Shown: positions 25,401 through 37,800 of the stretch, one piece after another | How positions within the stretch are numbered: position 1 is the first letter of the stretch | How the letters are laid out: each line of letters opens with the position of its first letter | Origin: Rhynochetos jubatus | Taxonomy: Eukaryota > Chordata > Aves > Eurypygiformes > Rhynochetidae | Assembly: GCA_027574665.1 (NCBI GenBank) | Contig: CM050655.1 | Coordinates: 14,999,170 to 15,063,169 of the forward strand | DNA length: 64,000 nt | Direction: 5' to 3' | Notes under the pieces: model-generated | Seen by the model: only the letters and a program-made list of their open reading frames with translations | Told to the model about the DNA's origin: nothing | The model's database searches: none | Position numbers and translations under genes: made by a program

Positions 25401-26758
25401 GCGAAAACTGAAATGACTTGCCAAATTACATGATGTTTTTATTATGATTTATGTCCATAACGATGGCTTTGAAACAATGAATCCCAATTTACAGTCTCAG
25501 AATGGTGGTAAAAATGCAGTTTTACTGTTGAGGAGGTTTGAAGCAGAGAAGGGAGGAGTTCATCCCTAAGGATGGCAACCAAGTTGGGAATGCAATATCT
25601 GCTCCAGCTCCCTGATACCCATTGTAGCCCACAAAAATAGGAGTGCAATTGTTACTATTTTCAAAATCATTGCCTTAAAATCCATGATGCAAACTGCAGA
25701 TAATATTAAAATGCTGTGACTATCACAGCAGCTGTGTCTTACTGGTATATTTTGACAAAAATAGTCTACTGCCCCCATACAAAGCAGAAATACAGGAAAG
25801 CCTGCAACCTCTCCCAGTGGCTTACTGCTGATGGACTTTGTAATTACATCTGTCTAACTCCATCTGTACCCTGCTCGGCTAGAGGTTGGATTTAAGATTA
25901 ATTGTATGACGGAGGATCCTGGCTTACAGCTATATCTTAATTAGAATGCACAATCCACTTGACATAAAAATATCTGAAAATTCTTTTCTAAAAGAATTTA
26001 TAAGGCAAATCAAAAGGTTGGGTTTTTTTTTCATAATGTGGGAATAACTTAAATATATACAAATATATTCCCATGCCATCTGGTTTATTTCTCTTTTCAT
26101 CTTACTCTTGGCTTCTGTCATCTTGCTTATTGCTCTTTGCCTTTTTAATTAGCAGGAAAAAGCAAGTAGAAATTACTTTACTGTGATCAAAGTAAGATTT
26201 CCAAGAATATTGAAAGCTATGCAAGATAATGCTTTTCTATGTTTTCAGATTTACTGCTGTTGAACATAGCTCTGATATTGATATGAATATAGTAAACCCC
26301 TTGGAGTTTGGTGTATAATATTTTACTTAAAGTAGTTAATTGCTTTTTTTTTTATTTCTGGAAAATACCACATTTTTCAGAAATCAGTAGTTTAGTTCTT
26401 GAGCTACAATAGTAAGCTTGAACTATGATGGTAAGGTTATTGCATTCAACTGTTATATTCTGGTGGTGTCTTGGCTGAAATGGGTCTGTTTGTAAAAGCT
26501 GTGATTTGTAAGTATTTAATTAAATGTGCAGGGTTTAACATATACCCTATTGTGGGTTCTCTGGTGGAGCAGTCTTGTGAAGGCGGATAGAAAAATTTTC
26601 CTTTGTGCTGGTGATTTGGGTAAGAGGGCAGAAAGAAGGAAAATATACACTTATCTTTTATTTGGGTTATTTTAATCTCATGTGTTACAATGTATCTTTA
26701 GAACTAATTATTTGTTTTTCTTTAAACTCTGTAAAAACAGTGGTTTGGGCCCAATAGA

Positions 26759-26775
26759 TTTTTTTTTTTTTTTTT
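26759..26775. repeat. T17 homopolymer
   Basis: Seventeen consecutive Ts in intron 1, followed directly by CGGGTG. I see no flanking direct repeats or retroposed body and call it a simple repeat. Confidence 0.85.
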
Positions 26776-27423
26776 CGGGTGAAATGAGTTCCAGTAACAC
26801 AACCTTCTATGTTGGAAAGACACAAAACCCCCACAAAACCAAACCCCATGCTGGGGGGGAGGGTATCCTAAAGTCCTTCCTTAAACAGGACCACTTCAAA
26901 GCTTCCGTTTAGTTTAGCAAGGTGCATAAGCATATGCTTCTCTTGAGCATGAGAACACTTCCTCTCTTGGGTTTTATAACAATATTGCTGCTTGCATGAG
27001 TTAAGCTGATTAAGTATGACCCTAACGTTGTTACCGCAGTGCCTGAGTTCCTGATGTAAGTTGTAAACAAAATTTGCTTTCTCACAGTGTCGTTGCTTTC
27101 CAGTTTGTTTGTCAGCATTTGGAAGTTAAATACCCTAGCTTGGTGCTTCCTCGCTCCTGTTGAAGATCCTACAGGAGAATGATCCTACTTGTTAAAGAAG
27201 ATACTGGACTGAAGGAAAAGCATCACAAATATTTTTCAGATCTCAGGATTTCTGTATTTTGATTTGGAACTTTGTGATAAGCACCCAAATCACGGAATAA
27301 TACCCATTTTTCAAGTTCCCATACACTAGGAAGATGAAGGTTCTTCTCACCCATAATGTAATGTGGATTTTTGAAAACAGGCAGATTTGTATACTAATTT
27401 AAGGGTCAACAACCTTCTTTTCC

Positions 27424-27440
27424 TATATATATATATATAT
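27424..27440. repeat. Short AT microsatellite
   Basis: An uninterrupted run of alternating T and A over 17 bases, followed by Ts. It is likely length-polymorphic and has no apparent function. Confidence 0.85.
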
Positions 27441-28599
27441 TTTTAAATGCCATTCATAGCACAAAGTTCTCGTGCATTTTGTCATTTGGTAGCAATCTGC
27501 ACAAGGTCTGTGTTTTGGTACAGAAGGAAAATGAGGCCAAGTAACTCTGGTGTTCAGGGTGTTCTGAAGCTGGCCAGAGGTGGTTTCTGTGAACCCTTTC
27601 GTATGGGACTGCATAAAGGCCTGCCACAGGAACGTGTGACTTGATTATGTGACTGTTCAGAGTAGCTGACTCGAGTTAATCTCTGATTAGCAAGTGATCT
27701 TTAGCCTCACTGGAGCCATGCTCAGAGTTAGTGGAGAAGTAAGAAATCTGATCTGCATTTTACTACCAGATCATCTAAGAACTTTTCTATCTTTACTTGA
27801 TTAAAAGACTGGTATGGTATAAAGGAGTCTTGACATCCTGTCCTTGTTTTTCCTTGCTTTCAGTCTTTAATAGTGTTGCGTGTGCGTTTGGAACGGGTGG
27901 TTAAAAGGGGAAGTTGTCTTGTGAAGCTATGGTACTGAGAGTACTCCTCTCCGTACCAAAAGAGTACTTCTGGGACAGCACCATGGGAATTGAACTGTTG
28001 AGGAGGTCAGTGCTCTATGGTGGGATAGATAGTGTTGACGCTGGCAGTGTCTTCAACAGAGAAGAAATCACAACTGGGTTTTTTGTAAGGAGATATGTCT
28101 TGTATTGTTTATCGTATATGTTCAAACCTCAGAAGCTTTACTTAATTTGTTGTAATCTTTTTTTTCTTCTTTGTGCAAAATATTGTGCTGATTATGCTTT
28201 CTGAAAGGAGTACCCTGTTGTTGGGACTTGAGTTTCTTTGATGGCAATAGGATGTGATTTTTGTCTTTGCCAGTTACTCCTTAGCTGCTCAATCCCTTCC
28301 TCATCAGTGCCTCTTGTTAACATATTTACCTGGATCTTGTAGGGGAAAAAACACGGTATTCTTTACAAACTAAAGTTGTTGCACATGTGTTAAAGCTATC
28401 TCGGTCATCTCACTGCACTTTAATTTTGCAATAAGCCTTATACAGGAAGGGACTTACGTACTCCCACTGTTGCGGTTATTTCTCTAGATTTGGGGGGAAA
28501 TCTGATGGCTAGTTTTGCGAAGAGGCCAGTAATACTGCTTTAGAAGGGTGTACTGCTGTACTGAAATTCATCTGAGTGACTTCTTGGGACTTTGTGATT

Positions 28600-28800
28600 C
28601 CACACCAACACGGCCTCGTTGTCTGCTCAGGTCACAGCCAGCCTTTGTTGCCCCACAGACCACGGTGGGGTACTGGGCCAACTGGTTCAGCTGCTGCCCT
28701 GGCTTAGAACAACAGCTCTTTGTTGTGCACGGGGCTGGTTGGGCTGCTGAAGGACCGGGGATCCTGCTGCCAGCCTCCTCTTGACTTGCGCATGCAGTTT
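28600..28800. promoter_or_regulatory. GC-rich intronic patch with an NRF1-like palindrome
   Basis: About 200 bases of intron 1 rise above the local GC level and end with TGCGCATGCA (28787-28796), close to the NRF1 half-palindrome core GCGCATGC. NRF1 sites normally lie in CpG island promoters. An isolated one in an intron may be chance, or may mark a minor internal promoter. No exon is evident next to it. Confidence 0.2.
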
Positions 28801-31800
28801 GGGTTATGTTTCTACTTGTAGCGCAAAGTCCAGGGGTTATCTGTGGTGTGTTTTGTTTGGTTTTGGCGGTGAGGAATCGCGTTGTGTCATTTCGTGTGCC
28901 CACTCTGTGCTCTCTGGGCAGCTTGGAGTGCCTGAAGTCTGACAGTATTTTCTGTGTGGGTTAGCAGACAGGGGCGACTTAGGCTTTTCCATCTGTATCC
29001 TCACAAGTAACCTGTTTATGTTTTAGCTTATACCACTGAAGTTTCTTGTAAAGGTTTACTAGGAGGTTTGTGGGTTTCGTTATTTTAATTGCTTCTCTTC
29101 AGCAACTCTTGAACAACGACTTCTGTTCATTTATAGCTAAAACTATTTTTAGGTTGCTTTCTCCAGACCTGTGTGGATAAATGCCCTGGTATTGATAAAA
29201 CTTATACAGAAAAATGTTGATACGTGCATGGTGTCTTATGTTTCCAAGGATTTGCACACCCAATAATTTGGGTTGTTTTGGAGATGTTGCCTTATAAGAA
29301 TAGTGCTGTGCCAAGAACCTTATGATGTATTTTGAAACTGTAACTAGGCTGATTTGCATGCAAGACATGAATTCATGTTACATTTATTCAGACATTGCTC
29401 CTAGGAGTGTTAGTGCTGATTTTATATCTTCTTGCCACTTTAATACAAATGCATTCAGCAGCTTGACTAATAGAGTACCAGTAATACTTGGTTGTTCAGT
29501 GTACATAACTATAATTTCTTTAGCTTCCCCCTCTCCGCCCCCAGTATTAACTGAGATTTTTAAATCACAGGGACTAAGCTAAATAGTTTTTAGATACATA
29601 TGTATAGAATATATGTTGGTCCATGTATTTGGAAAAGGAGTATGGCTGCTTCTAATAACACTTCCCGGGTGCCTTTTTTTTTTCTTGATAGCTTGTAATT
29701 CTGATTCCGCCCCCCACCACCACTGCCCAAGGCTGTGTTAACTCAGGTTTAAGGTTTATTTAATTTTATGAACATTTGCTTACTGGTCTCACTCATCCCA
29801 AAAGCAATGAAGGAGGGTGCAACAAAGATTATTGCTATAATTTAGTGAAAATAATAAAAATCGAGTGTTACACAGGCAGCACCTGAAAGGAGGTGCTAAT
29901 GACTGATCATTAAGCAAACTTGTCTGTCTTTAATCAGAGACCTGTTTGCAGAACACAGGCTTAATGAGGAAGACAATAACAACGTGATAATAACAAAGCT
30001 TTGCTGGGTTGGGAGGACTTGGGAGCAGCATATATGTGATACTGTCTGTACAATCGGCCGGTCATCTTTGGAGTTGAGATAGAAGATGAGTTGGAGGAGA
30101 GCAGAAGCAGAAATGCATTACTGTAAAGGTACACTGAAAGGTATCGGAAAGTTGAATGGTTCATTGGCTGTGGGTCCTTGTTGGCTATTTTATAGGCTTT
30201 CTGCTTGGTTTTGGAAAGGGAATGGAAAAAGAACATGACAGTTTTGGGGTCATGTTTCTTTTTTAACATTTAAAATTCCTTTATGCTACCCTCTTCTTTC
30301 TTGGAGTGATTTGATTATAGCATTGATCTGGATCTTGAACAGCAGATTGATCTATTTCAGCTCTTCTTTGAAGTAATTTGGCTGTGAGATATGAAAAGTT
30401 GATGTTTACAGGCAGAAATTAATTGAATTAAATTGCAAAATTCCTTTAAAGAAGGAAAAACATTTTTACTGGCAAATCAAGCAATCTGATGTCCAATCTA
30501 GCCATTAACTTATATGGTTTCTGGTAAGAATTGTGCAGTGGAAAGAAATGAAACGTTCTGAGATGAAAATTGGGCTTTTCTGGTGGTTTGATTGTGGGAG
30601 TGTCATAACCCACTTCCTTCTTTCAGCCGCATGGGAAGTTCTGCTGAAATCCCAACCATCTTCCTGTGGTTGATTTAAGATGATTAAAAGCCACACAAGC
30701 GGAAGAGAATTCTTTTCTTCTTCGAAGAAAAGTATTTGGTTTCTTGTTCCCTCACCTCTCACATAGGCTCTGTGTTATAGCTGTATATGTGCTGTGGAGT
30801 AATTTCTTTAAGAGGCCTATGACCCTTTTACCTTTGTACAGAACCTGTAGTAGAGTCTTGTGCTCGGTACCTTTCAGGTCTAATGCTGGTTCCTACATAG
30901 TCAGCTTTTCTAGAGATGAACTGTCAAGTGATTTTTGGTAACAGGTTGACACTAAATAAACCAACTCAGAACAATTTTCAAGAACATCATTAGTCTGCAT
31001 GTGTCTCATACTGAACTCACAGCTTGCTAGAAAGGAAAGGTCCTTTGAAGTGTGATGTTGAAGTTCTGGATGTGCAAGTGTGATGTATCAATTTATGCCT
31101 TCCTGCACTTACAGGATATAATCTTACAAGCAGCTGATACTGAAAAAACAAAGCACTGACAGTCCTGGCTATTGACACCTAGGGCTTTCTGCAAGTGACT
31201 ACTGTGTAAAGGAAGCCTTGCTAGGCACAGTCCTCAGGCATGGTAGTGTCATTTCTGCATGTCTTCCCTGTGATTTTGTTTTAAAGGTCTTGCAGAACCT
31301 TTCCTGGAAATCCCATGGTATTGTGGTATTTGTATTGGTGGTGGTGTTTTTAATGTAGCCTTGAATTTGGAGCTGTGGAATCAAATGGAAATCTCTGTGT
31401 TTTGGACACATGACAGCCTATATTTTGAATAGAGTAAGAGGAATTGATGTGTAGTTTTTGTGTAGAAGTTAATTTATTGTCATAGTGTTGCTTCTACACA
31501 GTGTGTGTTGAATGGGGCTCGGCAGAAAGCCTCAGTTCTGAAGATTGCCAGGCTGTTGTTCAAGACCTGGTTGACTGAGAGCTGCTGCTAAATGGGTCTG
31601 CAGTTTGAACCCGTTGGTTTTTATGAAACTTGTGTTCATAATTTATTGAATATTATATTTGAAAAGGAAACAACAAAAAAAATGTTTGAAGTGTTTTCCT
31701 TCCCTTATTTCTTGGAAAGTAGAAGATACAGGTATGGTCTCTAATTTTGAAAATAGAATTCTAGATTTCTGGATAGAAAAGAATTAATAATGTTGATGAC

Positions 31801-34800
31801 ATGACGGATGTATTGCAAGATTATTGTGTGTGTTTGGAGCCAAGGGCCATGGCAGGGACTTTCTGGTCATATAAAAATTGCTCTATTTGCTTTCAGAACA
31901 CAGCTTTTCTTTCTCTTTTCTAGAAATACTAACTGTAGAGCTCCCCCTCCCCACAGTGATGTGAATTCTTACCTTTTTCTTGCAAAGACAGACAAAATTA
32001 AAAAGTACAAAAATTGAAGAGGTTGCCTTCAGAAGACGATAAGCAATGTCTAAGAAAGCAAATGAAAGATCATGATTAAGAGTTAGGACTAAATTTGCTT
32101 CTATAAAGGATATAGGAGCCACCTCGACTTAGGGGATGAGAATAGTAGAGACCCAACAGGTTTGTCAGGGCTGTGATTTCTACTGGTAGGGGAACATGGA
32201 GTGTGGTTGGCTTTTTCCATTGTATTCCAGTGTCCTAATGGACCAAGAAAAACTGTGCTGAAGACAGTGTGTATTTCCTTATCCTGTTTCTACTAGTTGT
32301 TTTTATTCCTGATCTGATGGGAGCGGAATGTTTTATAAGATACACTGTACTTTTAAAAACACAAAGCAAATTCCCATGCCGCTCTACATGTGCAAGTAAA
32401 ACATGATGGTCTTGTAGTTTGGTCTACAGACTTTCTGTTTAAATGTTTGCCTTCAGCATTTCTTTGAAATATTGAGTATTCTGTTCTCTTCAGCTGCCAT
32501 TATCACTGCTACATACTTGCTGAATGTTGCTTTTATTTGTATCTGCTGTTAATTTGTGTAGGTGATAAATGTACTATTACGTGCGTGTGTGTCAGAAATC
32601 ATCCTGAGTACAAATCTGCCAATATGTTGTTTCTGATGAATTCTGAACCTTGCTGGGTGGAGGGCACATACTTGCCATGCAGGCACGAATCAGTGCATGA
32701 TCATTTAATATGTGCAAATATTCTCCCTTCTTAGGGTGAGCTGAGGAGCCAGGGAGATCGCTTTTTAAAAGCGTGGAAGTCGTGACTAGACTCCTCTCAT
32801 CTTGAGAACAAGGTGATGCTGATCTACTGTATCCGAACATGAAGTGATTAACAGCAGTGGCTAGTATTTGCACTTGTAGGAATGCTCACAGAGGTCCAGC
32901 ATGAAAGTAGCAGAGGGAGGTTAAGTGCTGTAACCAGGCAGGACGTTTTTTGTCTTGTTTAATAAAACATTTTTGACAAATATAGGTTTTCAGTACAGGG
33001 ATGTTGCTCACCTATTCCAAGGGCCACAGTAGCTCAGACAGTCAAGGTTTCATTTTTCAAAACTTTACTCATGACTTTCCTCATGGCTCCTCTTTCCATG
33101 CAGTAATGGCTTTCGGATGGCATCACCAAAAAGCACCTGAGGCTGTGCTTTTTGATGGGTAAACTTCTGATGTTTTTAGAGTGAAACAGGTTCCAGACCT
33201 TCTTGGATGGAACTTGAGCTCAGTTTTGAATTGTAATGTCTTTCCTGTATGCCTGGGAGGATGTTCTCAGTTTATCTTGGATAGTTGCAAGGACTGAGCA
33301 ATCAGCTCCGGTGTTTTACACATGTGGAGCTGGGGACAAGTCATGGGTTTTGTGTTCTTGTGAAGCGGTTGGGTAGCACAGGGAGTTTGCATATGCAGGG
33401 CAGAGACATTAGCAGTTCTCCCTCAATTTATGCTCGTTTCTCCTACTCATCTACCTGAAGTAGCAGCTTCATTGTATTATTGATTATATTACTGATTCTG
33501 ATGCTTGTACTTGTTTATAGTCTAGGGGACTGTGACAGGCAGCTCTAGTTAGGTGGGTGGAGAGGCTTTGTGGGTGTTCTTTGTATGTTTTCGAAAGTGT
33601 TAACTTACATTTGTGTACTGAGTCTCTTAGCTCTGATAATTTATCTGGGGAATGGAGAAAAGCTTACTTTATGAAACTGAAAAATAACTTAATGTGACCA
33701 ACCTTGCACCTATCAGGATACCTTATTGGATACATAAAGAGAACATGCTAAAAAATTTAATCAAGGTAGGACTGGATCTCACTGTTATATCCCATAGTCC
33801 TCATACTGAGGCTAGTAGGCTCGTTAGGGTATCTGACTTCGCACTTGTTCAAGAAAACATCTGGGCCTGTCTGAAAGTCTGTGATTTCAATAATTGCTCT
33901 GGTTGGAGATCAGTTTTCTTTCTTTGCTGTCAGAGATTTCCAGTAATGCCTTGCATTACTGTTCTGTCATCTTTTCCAATTATCTCCATTCTGTGAATTG
34001 AATTTTTTTTTTACATACTGATTGATTAAATATTTCTGGAAGGTTGTCTGCATTTTTAAGTAAAACATAATCAGCATATGCATCACTAATTATACAGTAA
34101 ATTTAGCCGTTCAAGTGAAAAGCTGCAGGATTTGTTTTCCCAGCAAGATGAAGTATAACACTGGAAGGAAAGGAAAGCAATGATTTTAAGAGCTACATCC
34201 TTCTTTTCAGTCAAGAAATTTAAGTTGTTGCAAAATTTTCTCTGAAGTTCTGCACTGACGTTATTTATGAAAAAAAAAATATTACATGCTTTCATACAAA
34301 TTAATACCCTGTTGAGATTTGTTGCATTGTGGATTTTGAGATGTCAACCAATTTCTAGTAAATCAAAACTAATAATTCACAGTTGTTACTGACAATACTT
34401 GCAATGTACTCAAAACGTCACTTTGGGAAGGCACTACTCAAGCGGAGAGAAGATCTAGTATTCCTGTTGAGGAACTTGTGGTTTACAGCACAGTTATAAA
34501 AGTTGGAACTGTTGAGTTGAGCTCCAATTGTTTGTTTTTACATACTGCAGTTTACACACTTAAACGGCTTTTTTCTTTCTTAACTGGTTATTTTTAACAT
34601 GGAAATCCTGCAGCAATGTAAGAACAGGTGGATGTGACAAAAACTGTAATTGAGTATAACCTAGTTGTTTGTAACTTAAGTATCTTGAATATTCTTGATT
34701 TATCTCTTGGAAATATAGAATAAACATACTTCTGTAACAACAGGAGTTGATGCAGTAGTACGCGAGAAGAAATTAAAAAATGTGAAACGTCTATTAGTTG

Positions 34801-37800
34801 CAGGATGAAAGACTGCTGTAAATCACGTCAGGGCAGATTTTAATCCTGTGCTTCTAAACCAGTGATCCGTCTCAACCTGTGTTTATACAGTCATTTCCTA
34901 AGCACTTTTTTCATATTACAGACTAGTTGAATTTGGTCTTCATTGTAATAGTTTTCAAACATTTGATGGTTCTGAGTACAGTAGCATGCTAAATCATCTT
35001 ATTTTGGCTATTTTGAGTTTTTTGGGGGAGAAAACCTTTTCTTACTGTATAGGAATTGCTTCAGTTTCATTGTTATCTAGTCAGTGCTTAACTGCATGTC
35101 AGTGTTTCATACTGAAAGTAGTATGTATGTGAGGAAAACAATGGGTGTGGTCTATGTATCTCATTTTTCTGTTTTTCCTCTTTTTTTAAACTCACTGCTG
35201 TTCTCCTCGTGCTGTTTCTGTCCCCTGCACACCCTTGACCTCACTGCTGCTCTCATGAGTACTGCTGAAATGGGCAACAAAATGATACACTTGATCCTGA
35301 CCGCAGCTGCTCTAAGTGACATCATCTCCTTTAGGAACATCCCAGTATCTTCAAAACCTGTTCAAGGAGGAAGATGTAAAGAAGGCTGGTTGGCTGGAGG
35401 CTTCAAGTGGCAAGGAGGTGTCAAAGTCTGCTGTTAAGCCTGCATGACTAAGCCTGTTTCAAGGCTACCTTGAGTGGAGGCACTATTTTTACTGTGTCTT
35501 CTTGTTGCTGACATGAGAACAGTAAAATGTTGATGTTTATATGGTTAAACGAAGAGGTGCTAAGTGTTATGCACTCTATCTGCTACTCCAGACCACCTGG
35601 CACGCTTCCTTAAGCCATGCCTGTGACGGCAGGTTAAATATGTCCTCAGTCAACCTTCATGTCTGACAAGTGGTGCTGATGAGGAGGCAGCATCCTGGCC
35701 TGCTCCTCTGCTCTGAGACATGTAGGTGAGAGAAGGTTGAGGGGAAACCACAGCTCTAAAACAGGCAGGTGGCTTTTCAAGCAGGACAGGTCTTGACTTG
35801 TTGGCTCAGTCACCCTTTCCTGGGGGGAGTCCACTCTTTTTCTCCTCAATAGCTCTGGCTTGTGCTGTCCAATATGCTGTCTTCCACTTCTTCAGTGTTG
35901 TAGTCTTTTTTTCTTTTGTCTTTTCTCCTCTCACTGTCTGAGTGGACTAGAGCATTGTATTTGCTTGTGGGGTAGCATGCTGGATAGCGGGTGCATTTGC
36001 TCAATTTTTAGCCTGCATCTCATCTGCAGACTCCAGGGAGGTCTGCTGCGCTCCATTAAGCTCAGTGTGCGCTGTCATGTAATGCTTCTGCTTAAGAGTG
36101 TGATTTTTGGTCTTTCGTTGATACATTGTCAGTACAGTAGGCTTTAAAACTTTTTCCAGAATTGATGTAGCCGATAGCATTTGGCTGCCTGTGTTGCAAG
36201 AGTTTTTTTCCTCCTTAAATTGATCTTATGGTGCTTTTGGCTTATGAAAATCTTACCATTACTAAGATTTGCCTGGCTGTCATTAGTTCCTCCAGTTCAC
36301 CATTATACTTTGTATGCTCACTGCAGTTGCTTGATGGTAATCCAGACCTGTTGGTTTAAAAGGTCATACATAGCTAAGCCATTTTAAAGTCATTAGCCAC
36401 TCTGTGACTTGCTTGAGTTGCAGCAGTTGTGGTTGCTTTCTCCCATAATGATAATCTCATAAAGACTAAAAGACCCATCTAGCATGTTGATACCTTTCCT
36501 ATGGAGCAAACATTTTCTCTAGATTCTAGAGTCGATTTAATCTCCAAACAGGGTCTGTCATCAAGGAATCATGTAAATGATGAAGCCGGAGGAAGGAGCC
36601 CCTAGGAACACCTATGTCTAAACAAGTAAATTCCGGATGAGTTGGGATTTTTTTCCAGCACTCTCTGCTCTGAGCTCCCAGGTAGAGTGAGCGTGACACC
36701 CTGGTATGGGGGAAGATGGCTTCCTGTTGTGGTTAGTTACACTTGTTACTTTTGCCATTAGGAAATTTAAGCAACATTTTCCTGTGTTGTTCTGCGTGTG
36801 TATGTTGGGGAGAGGCCTGCTCACACTGGCTCTGACAGTGTCTGTGCCGGTGGAGGTGGTTATCTATCAGCCTGTTGCTGTCATCATCACAGCCGAAGGT
36901 TACCTCTGTTGAGGGATGAGAAGTTCCTGTGGGCGGTGCAGCTGTAACCAGAAGAGGCATGAAGTTTACCCCTGGGGTTTTCTGCAACAAATTATTTTTG
37001 TAGATAGTTCGTAGGTAATAGACTTCTGTAATAACCACTCAGTACAGCAGAGCACTTAAGGACATACTTGTGGTGTTTAAATGAGGGCATAGGTGCAGTT
37101 TCTTTTTTATATCTGTGTGTTTGTTTTCTGAAGAGGTACAGTCAGTGATTCAAATATATTCTTATGTGTTATTGTTACCATCTCCTTCATCTCTTCTGAG
37201 GTCATATCAGTGTTTGGCACTTTCACGGGTTTTCTGGTTAAGCTGTTACCTTTGTGAGAACTTGTACATTTCTGGAAAGGTCTTGTATAGACACAAGTGT
37301 AATACTTTCTCCAATTTGTCCAGTTTTAGAGAGAGGTCTAAGTCACTTTGCCATGGATTCGGCATTTCTTTTTTGACTGCATCACTTGAGTGCTAGCAGC
37401 ACTCGCAGTTCTGATGACCTTCCTGTAATTGCAAATGTCCGTAATAGGATTTAGGTCTGAATTCTGTAGGTAACAGAGGACTCGGATCTCTTTTGCTGTA
37501 CAGAGACTTGGACTCTGTGCCTACAGAATAAATATATATGTTTTTAATATGGAGTTATTGGCAGCTCTATAGCACTAGGAGGGGAAAATAGTTGTATGTT
37601 TTATCCTTCCTTACTTCAATGAAACAGTGTTGGGGGAAAAAAATTAACATGCCAAGGAGGCAAGAAATCTTAGGTTAAATGATTTAGTTTAGATATATCT
37701 TTTCTATTAGTTTAGATATGTTTTTTCTATTACCATTTCAATTAACAATTGCTGTTAACAGAAGGACAGAAGAAGCTTGGATATGAGCCCTCTTCTGTAT

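Noticed and set aside
35084..35437. A 117-codon + strand open frame in intron 1
   Set aside because: No known family, poor start context and chance-compatible length. Its second half looks mildly coding-like, but nothing supports it.
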